Virus record (IMG/VR): IMGVR_UViG_3300048821_000195
Coordinates: 1 to 32,397 of that record
Length of the DNA stretch: 32,397 nucleotides
Source of the DNA: a virus
Reading direction: 5' to 3' (one strand)
Positions 5,423-12,019 of the stretch are shown piece by piece; position 1 is the first letter of the stretch, and each line of letters begins with the position of its first letter. Both the position numbers and the translations under genes were made by a program. The notes below the pieces were generated by a model. It made no database searches. It worked only from the letters and a program-made list of their open reading frames with translations, and was not told the DNA's origin.

Positions 5423-5644
5423 TTAATCGCTCTGCCTAACAAGTCGCTGTTTTCTCAAAGCCCTGAACGCCGCGACGTATTTTGTCTGCCCCATCAGTTT
5501 TGGAGAAAGCCCGCTCCACCAGCGTCGTGAGGTTTTACGAAGCGTGAACATCCGCTGATATTGTCGGCGATATTCCGTCCCGCCAAGCAGCTTGAACGAG
5601 ATTCCAGTTTTATTCGGTCGGCCTATTGGTGGAAGTGTTGTCAT
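5423..5644 (-). CDS. Small basic protein at the array/phage border
   Basis: The protein has 73 residues from ATG 5644 and is strongly basic (RPNKTGISFKLLGGTEYRRQ, then TLRKTSRRWWSGLSPKLMGQ). Its C-terminus RLVRQSD is translated from the half attC at 5434-5450. It sits 25 bases after the DnaC-like gene, so it may be the last true phage gene of the early operon or the first cassette. The composition suggests nucleic-acid binding. No family recognised. Confidence 0.55.
   Translation of the reverse strand: MTTLPPIGRPNKTGISFKLLGGTEYRRQYQRMFTLRKTSRRWWSGLSPKLMGQTKYVAAFRALRKQRLVRQSD
5434..5450 (+). repeat. Half attC at the inner end of the left array
   Basis: GCCTAAC (5434-5440) followed by AAGTCGCTG matches the conserved arm of the full sites, but no GAGCC box or second arm follows; the sequence to the right is coding. 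The same kind of half site (same arm, mirrored) borders the right array at 26650-26673. Confidence 0.6.
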
Positions 5645-5669
5645 ATTCTTTGTTTCGCTAGATGCCCGA

Positions 5670-6338
5670 TTAAAATTGAATCACGTCGCACATTTCCTTG
5701 AGACGCCGCACAAGGGCATCGCCGCGATCTGACGACATTCTCGCAGCCAAAGTATCGCCCGTGTCGTTCAGCGTCGCTAGAATCGGAAGGCCGTTTGAAA
5801 GTCGGTAATCCACAATGGCGAACACCGCAGCCTCAAATGAATCTGTCAGCTTCACCTTGAACACGTCATCAAAGAAAAGAAGCCCACATTTGCAGCGGCA
5901 CTCAATCCAGTCGTTCACGGCGCGGCCTCCACCTTCAAAAATTCCGGCGTATTCAAACCCCGCCAATGCGCCTAAAATCTGAATTGATTTCCCAGTGTTA
6001 AAAACACGCTCGCAAAGCAGCCAAGCACAACGGGATTTCCCTGTGCCTGTTTCCCCGTGAAGCAATAATCCCTTGCGCCCGTAAATCCAAGAAAGAACTT
6101 CCTGCGCCTTTTCCGGCCTTGGAAGCCGGCCAATGTCAGTCTCTTGAAAATCAATCGGACATATCTTTTTCCAACTCGCAACGCGGGAATCACGAAGCTC
6201 TTTTTCCGCCCGCTGTGCGGCCTCGGCGGAATGCTTCTTACAACACTCCGGGCAATAAAACGGGAACTTCGAGAACGTTGGATTGTCCGGCACTTCGGCC
6301 ATGCTGGGACAATTTTCAGTTTTACAATTTTTCTTCAT
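5670..6338 (-). CDS. DnaC-like helicase-loader ATPase
   Basis: This 222-residue AAA+ protein of the DnaC/IstB type would load the host or phage replicative helicase. The N-terminus has a Cys cluster (C5, C10, C29, C32, C33), probably a zinc finger. Walker A is GETGTGKS at 95-102 and Walker B is LLFFDD at 153-158. A sensor-1-like segment (ILATLNDTGD) is at about 186-195, and arginine-rich DRGDALVRRL at about 204-213 supplies the arginine finger region. The length fits phage DnaC proteins. The ribosome site AAGGA stands upstream of ATG 6338. It follows the replication organiser by two bases, the classic organiser-loader pair, and is the last recognisable replication gene of the leftward operon. 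Confidence 0.85.
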   Translation of the reverse strand: MKKNCKTENCPSMAEVPDNPTFSKFPFYCPECCKKHSAEAAQRAEKELRDSRVASWKKICPIDFQETDIGRLPRPEKAQEVLSWIYGRKGLLLHGETGTGKSRCAWLLCERVFNTGKSIQILGALAGFEYAGIFEGGGRAVNDWIECRCKCGLLFFDDVFKVKLTDSFEAAVFAIVDYRLSNGLPILATLNDTGDTLAARMSSDRGDALVRRLKEMCDVIQF

Positions 6339-6340
6339 GG

Positions 6341-7177
6341 TTAAAATCCTTTTTTATGGTCTGGTTTTAATTGCGGCTTTCCGGCTCGACCCTTAACTGG
6401 AGGCGCCATCGGCCTGCCGTCGTTGTTCCACCACTCACGAACGCGGGTTGCGTAGGCTCGCCAATTCGATTTGCCCTTCCACTGATCCTGACAAGCCGCC
6501 CAATACTTGTCTTTGGCATACCACTCGGCGGCGATACCACAATGCGGAGACTGGCAGTATTCCCAAAATTCTTCCCATGAAGGAATTTCAGCGAACGAGC
6601 CAACCGAAGGCGCTGGCGCTGGCGGGGGCGAAGGCGGGGGCGAAGGCGGGGGCGAAGGCGGGGAAGGCAGCAACTTGCTGCGGGTTGCTGCGGGTTGCTG
6701 CGGATTCGGGTTTTTAGGCCATTTTTCACGGGTTCCCTCTCTTATTCGCTCCTCCCACTGTAAAACCTGTAAAACTCGTTTTGTCGGATTTTTCTTCTCT
6801 TGGACATCATAAATTTCAAGTAAAAAAGTTGCTGCAAGTTGCTGCAAAAGTTTTGAAGTTTCTGCGAGCGTCACAGATTCGTCTGGGTGTAGCTGGTTCC
6901 AAACCGCAAAGCATTCACCCCAAAGAACAGCCTCACGCCCATCGTAACGTCCATAATCATCAACCAAAGTCAGGATGCGTATAAAAAGAGATTGGGCGGA
7001 AAACGAAACAGCATTCCACCGCTCGCTGTGCCTTATTCCAGGTCTTAAAAATCGTTGTGGCATAAAAATAGGCCGCTGGCAAAAATCGCACGTTTGGTAG
7101 GTGTGACGCTCTCGAACATGGTCAAGTTGCCAGCGGCCAGAGTTATTTTTAAGAGCGTCACAAAGACACTCTGCCAA
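6341..7177 (-). CDS. Phage replication organiser (DnaD/helix-turn-helix type)
   Basis: The protein has 278 residues. The N-terminus carries zinc-like pairs (C5 and CDFC at about 31-34). Residues about 50-140 (FSAQSLFIRILTLVDDYGRY, then LLQQLAATFLLEIYDV) match the N-terminal domain of phage replication initiators, which read 'any phase of growth' host sites and recruit DnaC. A proline-rich linker (PPSPPPSPPP repeats, about 172-195) leads to a C-terminal Trp-rich domain (WEEFWEYCQ, WYAKDKYW, WRAYATRVREWW). That order (winged helix, linker, Trp-rich end) is common in such organisers. It abuts the DnaC-like gene. I infer origin binding; the origin is not located. Confidence 0.7.
   Translation of the reverse strand: MAECLCDALKNNSGRWQLDHVRERHTYQTCDFCQRPIFMPQRFLRPGIRHSERWNAVSFSAQSLFIRILTLVDDYGRYDGREAVLWGECFAVWNQLHPDESVTLAETSKLLQQLAATFLLEIYDVQEKKNPTKRVLQVLQWEERIREGTREKWPKNPNPQQPAATRSKLLPSPPSPPPSPPPSPPPAPAPSVGSFAEIPSWEEFWEYCQSPHCGIAAEWYAKDKYWAACQDQWKGKSNWRAYATRVREWWNNDGRPMAPPVKGRAGKPQLKPDHKKGF
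6611..6666 (-). repeat. 12-bp tandem repeats encoding PPSP linker
   Basis: Repeated gggggcgaaggc units encode the PPSPPPSPPPSPPP linker of the replication organiser, preceded by short gcgctg units encoding alternating Ala-Pro. A GC-rich slippage-prone stretch. Confidence 0.8.
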
Positions 7178-7204
7178 AGAATTACATTCATTGCAAGAAC
7201 TATT

Positions 7205-7918
7205 TTACGGCGTTAAATCTGGGTTTTCGACCGGCTCGGCGGCAATGTTCAAACTCTGCTGTCTCGCCGGAGGCCCTCCGTTCATTTCGCAAAGCCGCTT
7301 GAATCCGGCGTCCAGGCGCTCACAGAAAGCCAAAATCGTATCTTCGATGACGGCGTTTATTTTTTCGTCGCGCTCGATTGTGGTGACGTAGGCGGGGAAG
7401 TTACGGCGGTAGCTCATAAACTTCCACCATGCGCGGCCCGTGACGAACATGGAGCCATAGACCTGCAAAACGTAATCATCCGGCAGTTTGCCGGCCATCA
7501 GGTATTTGGTGTGAGTTTTCGCTTCGGGGCACTTCAACTCGATTCCCCCCTTGTCGCCTATAAGCCCGTCTGGGCTGCATCCGATTCTCCCGTCATCGGT
7601 AGTGGCGAACCCGCACGGAATGATTTCCTCGTTGAACATGAAGGTGTAATGCGGCTTGGCTTTTTCTTCCAAGATCGAGCCAAATTCCATCTCCGGGGTT
7701 TTCTTCCCCGGCGTCGGCGTGCCAGTCCACCGCTCGGACAGTTTCATGGCAAAATACGACTCGACCATTTCCCCGGTGCGCGGCTTGAAAAGCGGTGTAA
7801 TCAGGTTGCCAAACTCCGACGCTGTTGGAATCCCGGCGCGAGCCATTTCCCACCATGTTGTGTTCTGGACAATCGGCAGTTCAACGCCGTCGTCGTTTTT
7901 GTAGGTTGAAATTTTCAT
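7205..7918 (-). CDS. YqaJ/lambda-type exonuclease
   Basis: The protein has 237 residues from ATG 7918, whose ATGA overlaps the end of the ERF gene; the longer frame upstream is overlap only. It carries the marks of YqaJ/lambda exonucleases: substrate motif GIPTASEFG (29-37), ME-GSILEEKAK around residue 78-88, the metal-binding D117 in CSPDGL, then E127-x-K129 in GIELKCP, and a late Q152...Y segment (VLQVYGSMFVTGRAWW). It would resect 5' ends of double-stranded DNA and pass 3' single strands to the annealing protein upstream. Exonuclease plus ERF makes a complete single-strand-annealing recombination pair. Confidence 0.85.
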   Translation of the reverse strand: MKISTYKNDDGVELPIVQNTTWWEMARAGIPTASEFGNLITPLFKPRTGEMVESYFAMKLSERWTGTPTPGKKTPEMEFGSILEEKAKPHYTFMFNEEIIPCGFATTDDGRIGCSPDGLIGDKGGIELKCPEAKTHTKYLMAGKLPDDYVLQVYGSMFVTGRAWWKFMSYRRNFPAYVTTIERDEKINAVIEDTILAFCERLDAGFKRLCEMNGGPPARQQSLNIAAEPVENPDLTP

Positions 7919-8709
7919 CGCCCCGCCTTCTCTTTCGACGCCAGCAGCCTGTCCATCACTTCGTAATTCACAGCGGGAATTTCCGCGAACGTGGCCGCGC
8001 CCGCCAGTTTCAAAAATGATGGGAGATGACTGTTGACCATCTTGCAACGGTGTTCCAACTCTTCCGCCTGCGCCGCCGTGATCTTCTTGCTGGTGTCACC
8101 CAAATTTCGGGGGTCATCGGATTCTTGGATGCGCGATTTCAGACCGAACATTTTGATGACCAGATGGCGCCATGCGCTCGTGGTCGCGCCGGTGTCGGCG
8201 GCGGTCGCGTCCTTCATGGCGTTGGTGTTGCCCGACCGGACGGAATACTCCCGCGTCTCCTCATGGCCGTCTTGATGAACCAGCGTTATTATTGCCGCCG
8301 TTTTTCCGCCGTCGTCACGCTGGCCAAAGAGCATGGTGAATCCATGCCGCAAAAGCAGCGGATCGAGTTTTGATGCAAGCTCCTTTTCCGAGCAGTAGGT
8401 ATAAGCAACCTTGTCGTTGTTGTTCTTCGCCGCCTTGTCCGCGTAAAAGTCCATGCCAGCGATTTCCTTTTTCAGTTCAAAGAAGGCACGGTTGAACTTC
8501 GCCTTGGCTTCAAAAGCTACCTCCTCCCGGCGCATGGCGATGATTTCCTTGACCACGGCCACATTCTCGGACGTGACTCCTCCGCGAACGGCTGCGTCCA
8601 AGATGTCGAGCGATGACGGATGGCGCGGCGCAGCAACGGGCATCGGATCACGCGATACGGTGGCCAATTCGAGCGTTTCCGGCGGCGGGTTGCTGGTGGT
8701 GGATTTCAT
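7915..8709 (-). CDS. ERF-family single-strand annealing protein
   Basis: The protein has 264 residues. The central part shows the ERF pattern: FNRAFFELKKEIAGMDFYAD (about 82-101), AYTYCSEKELASKLDPLLLR with HGFTMLFG (about 110-140), then VRSGNTNAMKDATAADTGAT and TSAWRHLVIKMFGL (about 165-200), where the known family has a TSYGRRYLL-like segment. It would coat and anneal single-stranded DNA during phage recombination. The ATG 8709 overlaps the preceding tiny gene and its stop overlaps the exonuclease (ATGA), so the three are coupled. Confidence 0.85.
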   Translation of the reverse strand: MKSTTSNPPPETLELATVSRDPMPVAAPRHPSSLDILDAAVRGGVTSENVAVVKEIIAMRREEVAFEAKAKFNRAFFELKKEIAGMDFYADKAAKNNNDKVAYTYCSEKELASKLDPLLLRHGFTMLFGQRDDGGKTAAIITLVHQDGHEETREYSVRSGNTNAMKDATAADTGATTSAWRHLVIKMFGLKSRIQESDDPRNLGDTSKKITAAQAEELEHRCKMVNSHLPSFLKLAGAATFAEIPAVNYEVMDRLLASKEKAGR

Positions 8710-8807
8710 AGGCGGGCGATTTGAGATTCAACCCAGACAGCCAGTTCTTCAATCTTGACGTCAGTTGAATTTACAATTTCAAGTTCAATGGTTTTTGGTT
8801 CGGTCAT
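8706..8807 (-). CDS. 33-residue acidic peptide upstream of ERF gene
   Basis: A clear ribosome site (AAAAGGAAAT) precedes ATG 8807, and the frame MTEPKTIELEIVNSTDVKIE... IARL ends with ATGA overlap onto the ERF start. It reads as a beta-strand followed by an amphipathic helix. The small size, good ribosome site and coupling suggest a real gene, perhaps translation control or a partner for ERF. No family known. Confidence 0.6.
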   Translation of the reverse strand: MTEPKTIELEIVNSTDVKIEELAVWVESQIARL

Positions 8808-8832
8808 ATTTCCTTTTCGTTTGTGGGTTTGG

Positions 8833-9147
8833 TTAAATTGGTGGGGACGGCAGGGACTTGAACCCTGCATTAGCACTTTCGTTGGCGTCCGTTTTACAGA
8901 CGGATTTGCTCGGACTGGATTGTAATTCCAGCTTGCTTCTCGCTGCCGCGTCCCCGACAAAATCATTCTTCGCAACTTCCAGCGATTTTTCCAATTCATC
9001 AAAATCGGATTGCGAAAACTTTTCCACGGCGTCCCATGCCTGGCATTTGTCACAATAGCAGGCGCGTCCATTTTGCAACTGATGCGGCCTGCCCTCGAAA
9101 TACAGCTTGAGCAGCGCGGTGACGAGGTTTGCGGTTTGAGGCGTCAT
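8833..9147 (-). CDS. Small Cys-containing early protein overlapping the tRNA-like gene
   Basis: ATG 9147 opens MTPQTANLVTALLKLYFEGR, then HQLQNGRACYCDKCQAWDAV with a CYCDKC pair, and a charged helix (KFSQSDFDELEKSLEVAKND). The frame stays open to 8833, giving 104 residues, but the last about 45 residues are read through the tRNA-like sequence 8842-8955. The true protein could be shorter by frame disruption, or the tRNA may be cut from the same transcript. The first 60 residues look like a real phage protein; the tail is doubtful. Function unknown. Confidence 0.55.
   Translation of the reverse strand: MTPQTANLVTALLKLYFEGRPHQLQNGRACYCDKCQAWDAVEKFSQSDFDELEKSLEVAKNDFVGDAAARSKLELQSSPSKSVCKTDANESANAGFKSLPSPPI
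8840..8955 (-). tRNA. tRNA-like gene, Tyr-type (GUA) with an extra anticodon-like arm
   Basis: Read leftward from 8955. Acceptor strands are GGGGACG (5') and CGTCCCC (3'), followed by ACC. The T arm is GCAGGG-TTCAAGT-CCCTGC, whose loop is fully canonical although the stem is 6 bp. A hairpin TCCGT-CTGTAAA-ACGGA has the exact tRNA-Tyr anticodon loop (anticodon GTA, T33, A37). Upstream is a second 5-bp hairpin, CTGGA-ATTACAA-TCCAG, also shaped like an anticodon arm (anticodon position TAC). The D region (CAGC/GCTG) shares bases with that arm and lacks a GG in its loop. The body is 114 nt, too long for a normal tRNA-Tyr. It may be a functional odd tRNA, a remnant, or a regulatory mimic. Confidence 0.5.
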
Positions 9148-9164
9148 GGTTTTGTTGTTGTTGA

Positions 9165-9413
9165 CTACGCTAAAAGTTTTTTGGGCGCGAGCGTCTTTTT
9201 TAACAATTCGATGCGATACGGGCCGCGATTGCAGCGCCGCAGAGTGGCGCACGCATCGCACATGAGCCATTCGCGGTGGGTGATTTTATGCGTGACTTTG
9301 CGCGTCCCAACCGACAAGCAGAATTCGCACTTCGGAGACTTTCCGTGCAGTTTATTGAACTGCCTTTTGAAGTGCGCAAAGCTTTTCATTTTCTTGCCGT
9401 TATATTTCATTGA
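9165..9413 (-). CDS. Small zinc-ribbon protein
   Basis: ATG 9413 is preceded by AGAGG at good spacing and gives 82 residues; a GTG at 9521 would extend it into the end of the upstream gene. The body has CEFC and CDAC pairs separated by a His-bearing loop (VTHKITHREWLM), a zinc-ribbon layout seen in small phage HNH-like or regulatory proteins, but no HNH catalytic triad is evident. The C-terminus is basic (IELLKKTLAPKKLLA). Function unknown. Confidence 0.6.
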   Translation of the reverse strand, partial: SMKYNGKKMKSFAHFKRQFNKLHGKSPKCEFCLSVGTRKVTHKITHREWLMCDACATLRRCNRGPYRIELLKKTLAPKKLLA

Positions 9414-9486
9414 CGCCTCTCGTTCCAAAATGTCATTGTCGCCATCGAATTTTCTTTGTCGTAACTCCGTGTGGATTTTAAGTTTG

Positions 9487-9927
9487 TCAAGCAAGTATTT
9501 TTTGGGTTTTCCATTGACCACTTTCCTTCCAAACCAGATGCCAATGGATTTCTTTGTATTGGTGGGCCGCTACTTTCAAATTCTCAAACCCACCTCGAAA
9601 AGCGTGCGGCCCTTTTACTTCCCAAGCCGAATAGGAGCCGTCCAAGAATCCGGTGAAGTCCGGCTTGAACCAAATTCCATTTCCGAGCATAAACCGGATG
9701 GACTGCGGTCGGATAAACTTGATGTCGCCCGGCATTCTTTGCAGAAAAAAGAAAAACTCCATTTCCAGCTTGTTCATCAGCGGCTTTGAATCCTGCCGGA
9801 TGCGGACCCCCGGCGCGGCGTTAGCGGTTTGCGGTTTCAACGCCACCGCGCCGGGAGCCTTTGCCGCCGTCCCTGTGAGTTGGGCGAACTTCGGATGATC
9901 CAAAAGCTGTTGAGTGGTGAATTTCAA
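9487..9927 (-). CDS. DUF1064-like phage nuclease (Holliday-junction/VRR type)
   Basis: This 146-residue frame starts with TTG 9927 behind a GAGG site and overlaps the upstream stop. The C-terminal half matches the DUF1064 pattern: RPQSIRFMLGNGIWFKPDFTG (about 75-95) with the metal Asp of PDF, WEVKGPHAF (about 104-112) with the catalytic E-x-K, then KVAAHQYKEIHWHLVWK (about 119-135). These proteins are small endonuclease-fold enzymes of phage replication and recombination, thought to cut branched DNA. The N-terminal 50 residues (AAKAPGAVALKPQTANAAPG) look like a flexible linker. The neighbours are recombination genes. Confidence 0.75.
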   Translation of the reverse strand: MKFTTQQLLDHPKFAQLTGTAAKAPGAVALKPQTANAAPGVRIRQDSKPLMNKLEMEFFFFLQRMPGDIKFIRPQSIRFMLGNGIWFKPDFTGFLDGSYSAWEVKGPHAFRGGFENLKVAAHQYKEIHWHLVWKESGQWKTQKILA

Positions 9928-10079
9928 ATTTCATCCTCTCGTTCAATGTCCAGTTTTCTGTCCGCCTCGTCCAACTGCCGTTGCAATCGTTCTTCCTCGT
10001 CGTCAGGCTTCGGCTCGTCTTGGCGGTCACGTTGCGCTTGTGCGCGCTGGTAGCTGGCTTTTGATTCGGCGGCGGTCAT
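9924..10079 (-). CDS. Small highly charged helical protein (51 aa)
   Basis: ATG 10079 overlaps the end of the upstream gene (ATGA). The 51 residues are almost all charged or polar (MTAAESKASYQRAQAQRDRQ, then DDEEERLQRQLDEADRKLDI) and form a long predicted helix or coiled coil. The stop overlaps the TTG start of the nuclease gene. The tight overlaps at both ends support it as a real gene. It may be a nuclease partner; this is inference. Confidence 0.6.
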   Translation of the reverse strand: MTAAESKASYQRAQAQRDRQDEPKPDDEEERLQRQLDEADRKLDIEREDEI

Positions 10080-10261
10080 ATCACGGTAGCCTTCCATCCC
10101 TCGCGAAACCGCCTCATTGAAAGCTGGCGCCCGGCAAACTTGGCTGCGGCGTAGGCGCGTTTTTGCTCGTCAATGCCAATAACATAAAAAGTGTCCCCCA
10201 ACGCAGCACGACGAAAAGCCTCATTCAAATCCGAGTTGCCGAATACTTTTGTTCGTTTCAT
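10076..10261 (-). CDS. Small basic early protein (61 aa)
   Basis: ATG 10261 gives 61 residues (KRTKVFGNSDLNEAFRRAAL, then FYVIGIDEQKRAYAAAKFAG, ending RRFREGWKATVI). The fold looks like a small alpha/beta domain with basic patches. It overlaps the next gene by ATGA. A longer frame to 10402 runs through the palindrome at 10334 and lacks support. Function unknown. Confidence 0.6.
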   Translation of the reverse strand: MKRTKVFGNSDLNEAFRRAALGDTFYVIGIDEQKRAYAAAKFAGRQLSMRRFREGWKATVI

Positions 10262-10333
10262 TGGCGTCAAATTATCAAAGGTTGAATCCGAATACAATCT
10301 TTTTCTGAAAGATTCCGCAAATATATTTTGCAT

Positions 10334-10350
10334 TGGACATTCAATGTCCA
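10334..10350. promoter_or_regulatory. 17-bp near-perfect palindrome in an early-operon gap
   Basis: TGGACATT-C-AATGTCCA is an 8-bp perfect inverted repeat around a single base, in the only sizeable gap (10262-10340) between early genes and over the stop of the 10341 gene. The half TTCAATGTCCAG recurs at about 9943. On the - strand a weak promoter-like TTGATAATT follows at about 10272. It may be an operator for an internal promoter; unproven. Confidence 0.35.
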
Positions 10351-10550
10351 GCCCCACATGGCGCGAATGTTGCTCGCTCAATCTGCGCGAACCTAGCCTC
10401 AATAGCCGGGATGGTCACAGATTGCAATTTCCATTTTGGCTCATCGAGGATTGACGGCTCACGTGACCAATCGCGGCGGCTCGGCTCTTCGCGCACTCCG
10501 CAGAATGCGCCGTTTGGCCCGGAGTGAATTTCGGCGTAGATTTTGGTCAT
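10341..10550 (-). CDS. Early protein of unknown function
   Basis: ATG 10550 overlaps the stop of the upstream gene (ATGA) and gives 69 residues: TKIYAEIHSGPNGAFCGVRE, then RRDWSREPSILDEPKWKLQS and a C-terminal helix ending in CGAGH. It looks soluble. No family recognised. It is the last of four tightly overlapping genes (11169 to 10341). Confidence 0.6.
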   Translation of the reverse strand: MTKIYAEIHSGPNGAFCGVREEPSRRDWSREPSILDEPKWKLQSVTIPAIEARFAQIERATFAPCGAGH

Positions 10551-10918
10551 AAGAAAGAAATCTGGCGGGTGTTGGTTTCTGGAATTGCAAAGCCGTTGGC
10601 ACGCAACCATGTCTTTGCGGTTTCAATGCAGGTCAGGCGTAAAATATCAAGTTTGCGCCCTTTTGCGTTTGGCAGCGGAGATTTGATTCTGCCGGTGACT
10701 GTCAACAAGCCAGTGGCGACCAGCGATCCGGTAGCGGCCCCGGCGACGTGCCGGTTGCCCTCTGTAATTTCCCCCGGCAGCGCGGCGGCGGTAAATTCCC
10801 CACCCGCGAGTCCGAACATCAGCAGCGCGGCCTGACACCGGCGCATCCGCTCCGGCCTGAACATCGTCATTGCGACGACCGAGCGCAGGAATGAAGCGTC
10901 AAGTGTGGTTGTGGTCAT
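10547..10918 (-). CDS. Early protein of unknown function (123 aa)
   Basis: ATG 10918 gives 123 residues. The middle (RRCQAALLMFGLAGGEFTAA, GEITEGNRHVAGAATGSLVA) and a late basic segment (SPLPNAKGRKLDILRLTCIE, then WLRANGF) suggest a winged-helix-like DNA-binding fold, where a G-R-x-S/A element would read DNA. This is a weak structural guess. It is coupled at both ends by ATGA overlaps. Confidence 0.6.
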   Translation of the reverse strand: MTTTTLDASFLRSVVAMTMFRPERMRRCQAALLMFGLAGGEFTAAALPGEITEGNRHVAGAATGSLVATGLLTVTGRIKSPLPNAKGRKLDILRLTCIETAKTWLRANGFAIPETNTRQISFL

Positions 10919-11169
10919 GGCTTATTTTCCCCCGCTTCGACCCCAAACTCCAAAGCGCAGCGAGGACAGATTGAATGGGATATTTTATGCCCATGCAGTT
11001 CAAGCCATTTGGCCTCGCTTGAATCGCGCAAGTGCCAGCCGCAAACTGATACCGGCGACGCCGGCGGCAGTTCAAAGCACTCGTTCCCGTCAAGGTAAAG
11101 CGGGATATGCGAACCGTGGCGGAAAATGACGCGGTGGCCTTGAAACTCAATCGCGTTTTTCACCGGCAA
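10915..11169 (-). CDS. Small zinc-binding early protein
   Basis: ATG 11169 gives 84 residues. The N-terminal half is beta-rich (IEFQGHRVIFRHGSHIPLYL). The C-terminal half has C43 (SVCGW) and a CPRC knuckle in the motif ISHSICPRCALEF, common at the end of small phage proteins ('SHGICPECL'). It overlaps both neighbours. Likely a metal-binding accessory protein. Confidence 0.6.
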   Translation of the reverse strand: MPVKNAIEFQGHRVIFRHGSHIPLYLDGNECFELPPASPVSVCGWHLRDSSEAKWLELHGHKISHSICPRCALEFGVEAGENKP

Positions 11170-11309
11170 CCTCCCGCGATAAACGCGAACGCGATCCCCA
11201 CCGCGAACGATAACAGCATAAGCGAAACGACGTAAATTCGCTGCCGGATGATTCTGCGCCGCTCGTCACGCATGAACGGCGATTCGATGAACATTCTGTC
11301 AATTTTCAT
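11160..11309 (-). CDS. Small single-TM early protein (49 aa)
   Basis: ATG 11309 has a good AAGGA site. The sequence MKIDRMFIESPFMRDERRRI is followed by one membrane helix (VVSLMLLSFAVGIAFAFIAG) and ends GGCR. The charged N-terminus before the helix suggests an inside-out orientation. It could be an exclusion or lysis-control protein, but nothing in the sequence decides. It ends 10 bases inside the next gene. Confidence 0.55.
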   Translation of the reverse strand: MKIDRMFIESPFMRDERRRIIRQRIYVVSLMLLSFAVGIAFAFIAGGCR

Positions 11310-11349
11310 TTTGTTCCTTTTGGTTGTTTTGTTTATTTTCCCCACGCAT

Positions 11350-11982
11350 TCAAATTTTGACGAGCCATTCCCGCGCCGGTTGCGGCTGCCTGATTTTCCC
11401 CGCGCTCGTCAAATTCATGCCAGCCACGCGGATGATTGAACCTTTTCCGCATTGGTCACATTTTCCCCCTCTTAACGTCACCTTGCCCCGATCTTCCCCC
11501 GTCTCCGCGTCCTCGATGAACACGGATTGTGTCCCGGCGACATGGCCAGTTACCCGGCACGTCCAGACGCCGCCACGCTTCGCGGCCAGCATCGGCGAGA
11601 AATAAGACGCGTTCCACCCCTTCAAAACGCACCCCTCGCCGCCAGCGTCCAACACCGACCGCAGGAAGGCCGCCCCGCATTCGCTGGACACGCTAGGAAC
11701 GATTTTGATTCCGTTCTCGGCCAAAGTCCCAACCCGGTCATTTAACATGCCCCAGCGGTTAGCCAGCGGCAGGTTTCGGATGTCTTGGCCGGCCACCGCA
11801 ACCAGGTCAAAGGCGTAAATTCCATCGCCGCGAACCTTTTCCGCCGTGATGATAAAATCCTCGACTTGAATGACGGCGAACCCACCATCTTTTTTCTCGG
11901 ACACAATTCCGCCCGCGTGATTCCACTCCCGCAAGGCGGTTTCAACCGGCACGATGATTTTGGTGGGATGATTGATTTTCAT
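11350..11982 (-). CDS. ATP-dependent DNA-ligase-like protein, degenerate
   Basis: The protein has 210 residues and aligns by motif to the adenylation domain of ATP-dependent DNA ligases: motif I is KKDG at about 30-33, with F instead of the usual R two residues on. Motif III is YAFDLVAV followed by GQDIRNLPLANRW (about 56-78). Motif IV is EGCVLKGWN (about 115-123). In motif V the expected K-x-K is replaced (GGVWTCRV). A CDQC pair lies near residue 175, and the OB domain is absent or short. Nick sealing is the family activity; the missing motif V lysines make catalysis doubtful. It lies downstream of the TnpB insertion. Confidence 0.65.
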   Translation of the reverse strand: MKINHPTKIIVPVETALREWNHAGGIVSEKKDGGFAVIQVEDFIITAEKVRGDGIYAFDLVAVAGQDIRNLPLANRWGMLNDRVGTLAENGIKIVPSVSSECGAAFLRSVLDAGGEGCVLKGWNASYFSPMLAAKRGGVWTCRVTGHVAGTQSVFIEDAETGEDRGKVTLRGGKCDQCGKGSIIRVAGMNLTSAGKIRQPQPAREWLVKI

Positions 11983-12003
11983 CAGAGTTTGTGGGTGGAA
12001 ACC

Positions 12004-12019
12004 TCGGCCTTTAGGCCGA
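12004..12019. repeat. Perfect hairpin at TnpB element left end
   Basis: A TCGGCC stem, TTTA loop and GGCCGA stem are followed by cttttc. It may be the subterminal hairpin bound by a TnpA, or act as a terminator on either strand. Confidence 0.6.

Larger units (their letters stand above)
1..5450 (+). mobile_element. Left integron-like cassette array (attC cluster without IntI)
   Basis: Ten near-complete attC-like sites (90, 985, 1314, 2080, 2831, 3116, 3375, 3727, 4261, 4989), one decayed site (4050) and one half site (5434) alternate with one to four small genes each. The sites carry their extra unpaired base in the left arm, which is the classical orientation on the + strand. The genes lie on the - strand, continuing the direction of the phage early operon to the right. 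The array runs off the left edge of the window, because a cassette gene starting at 65 is still open at base 1. No integron integrase is visible. By the usual naming this is a CALIN (attC cluster lacking an integrase). The attC reading comes from manual alignment of the arms. Confidence 0.8.
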
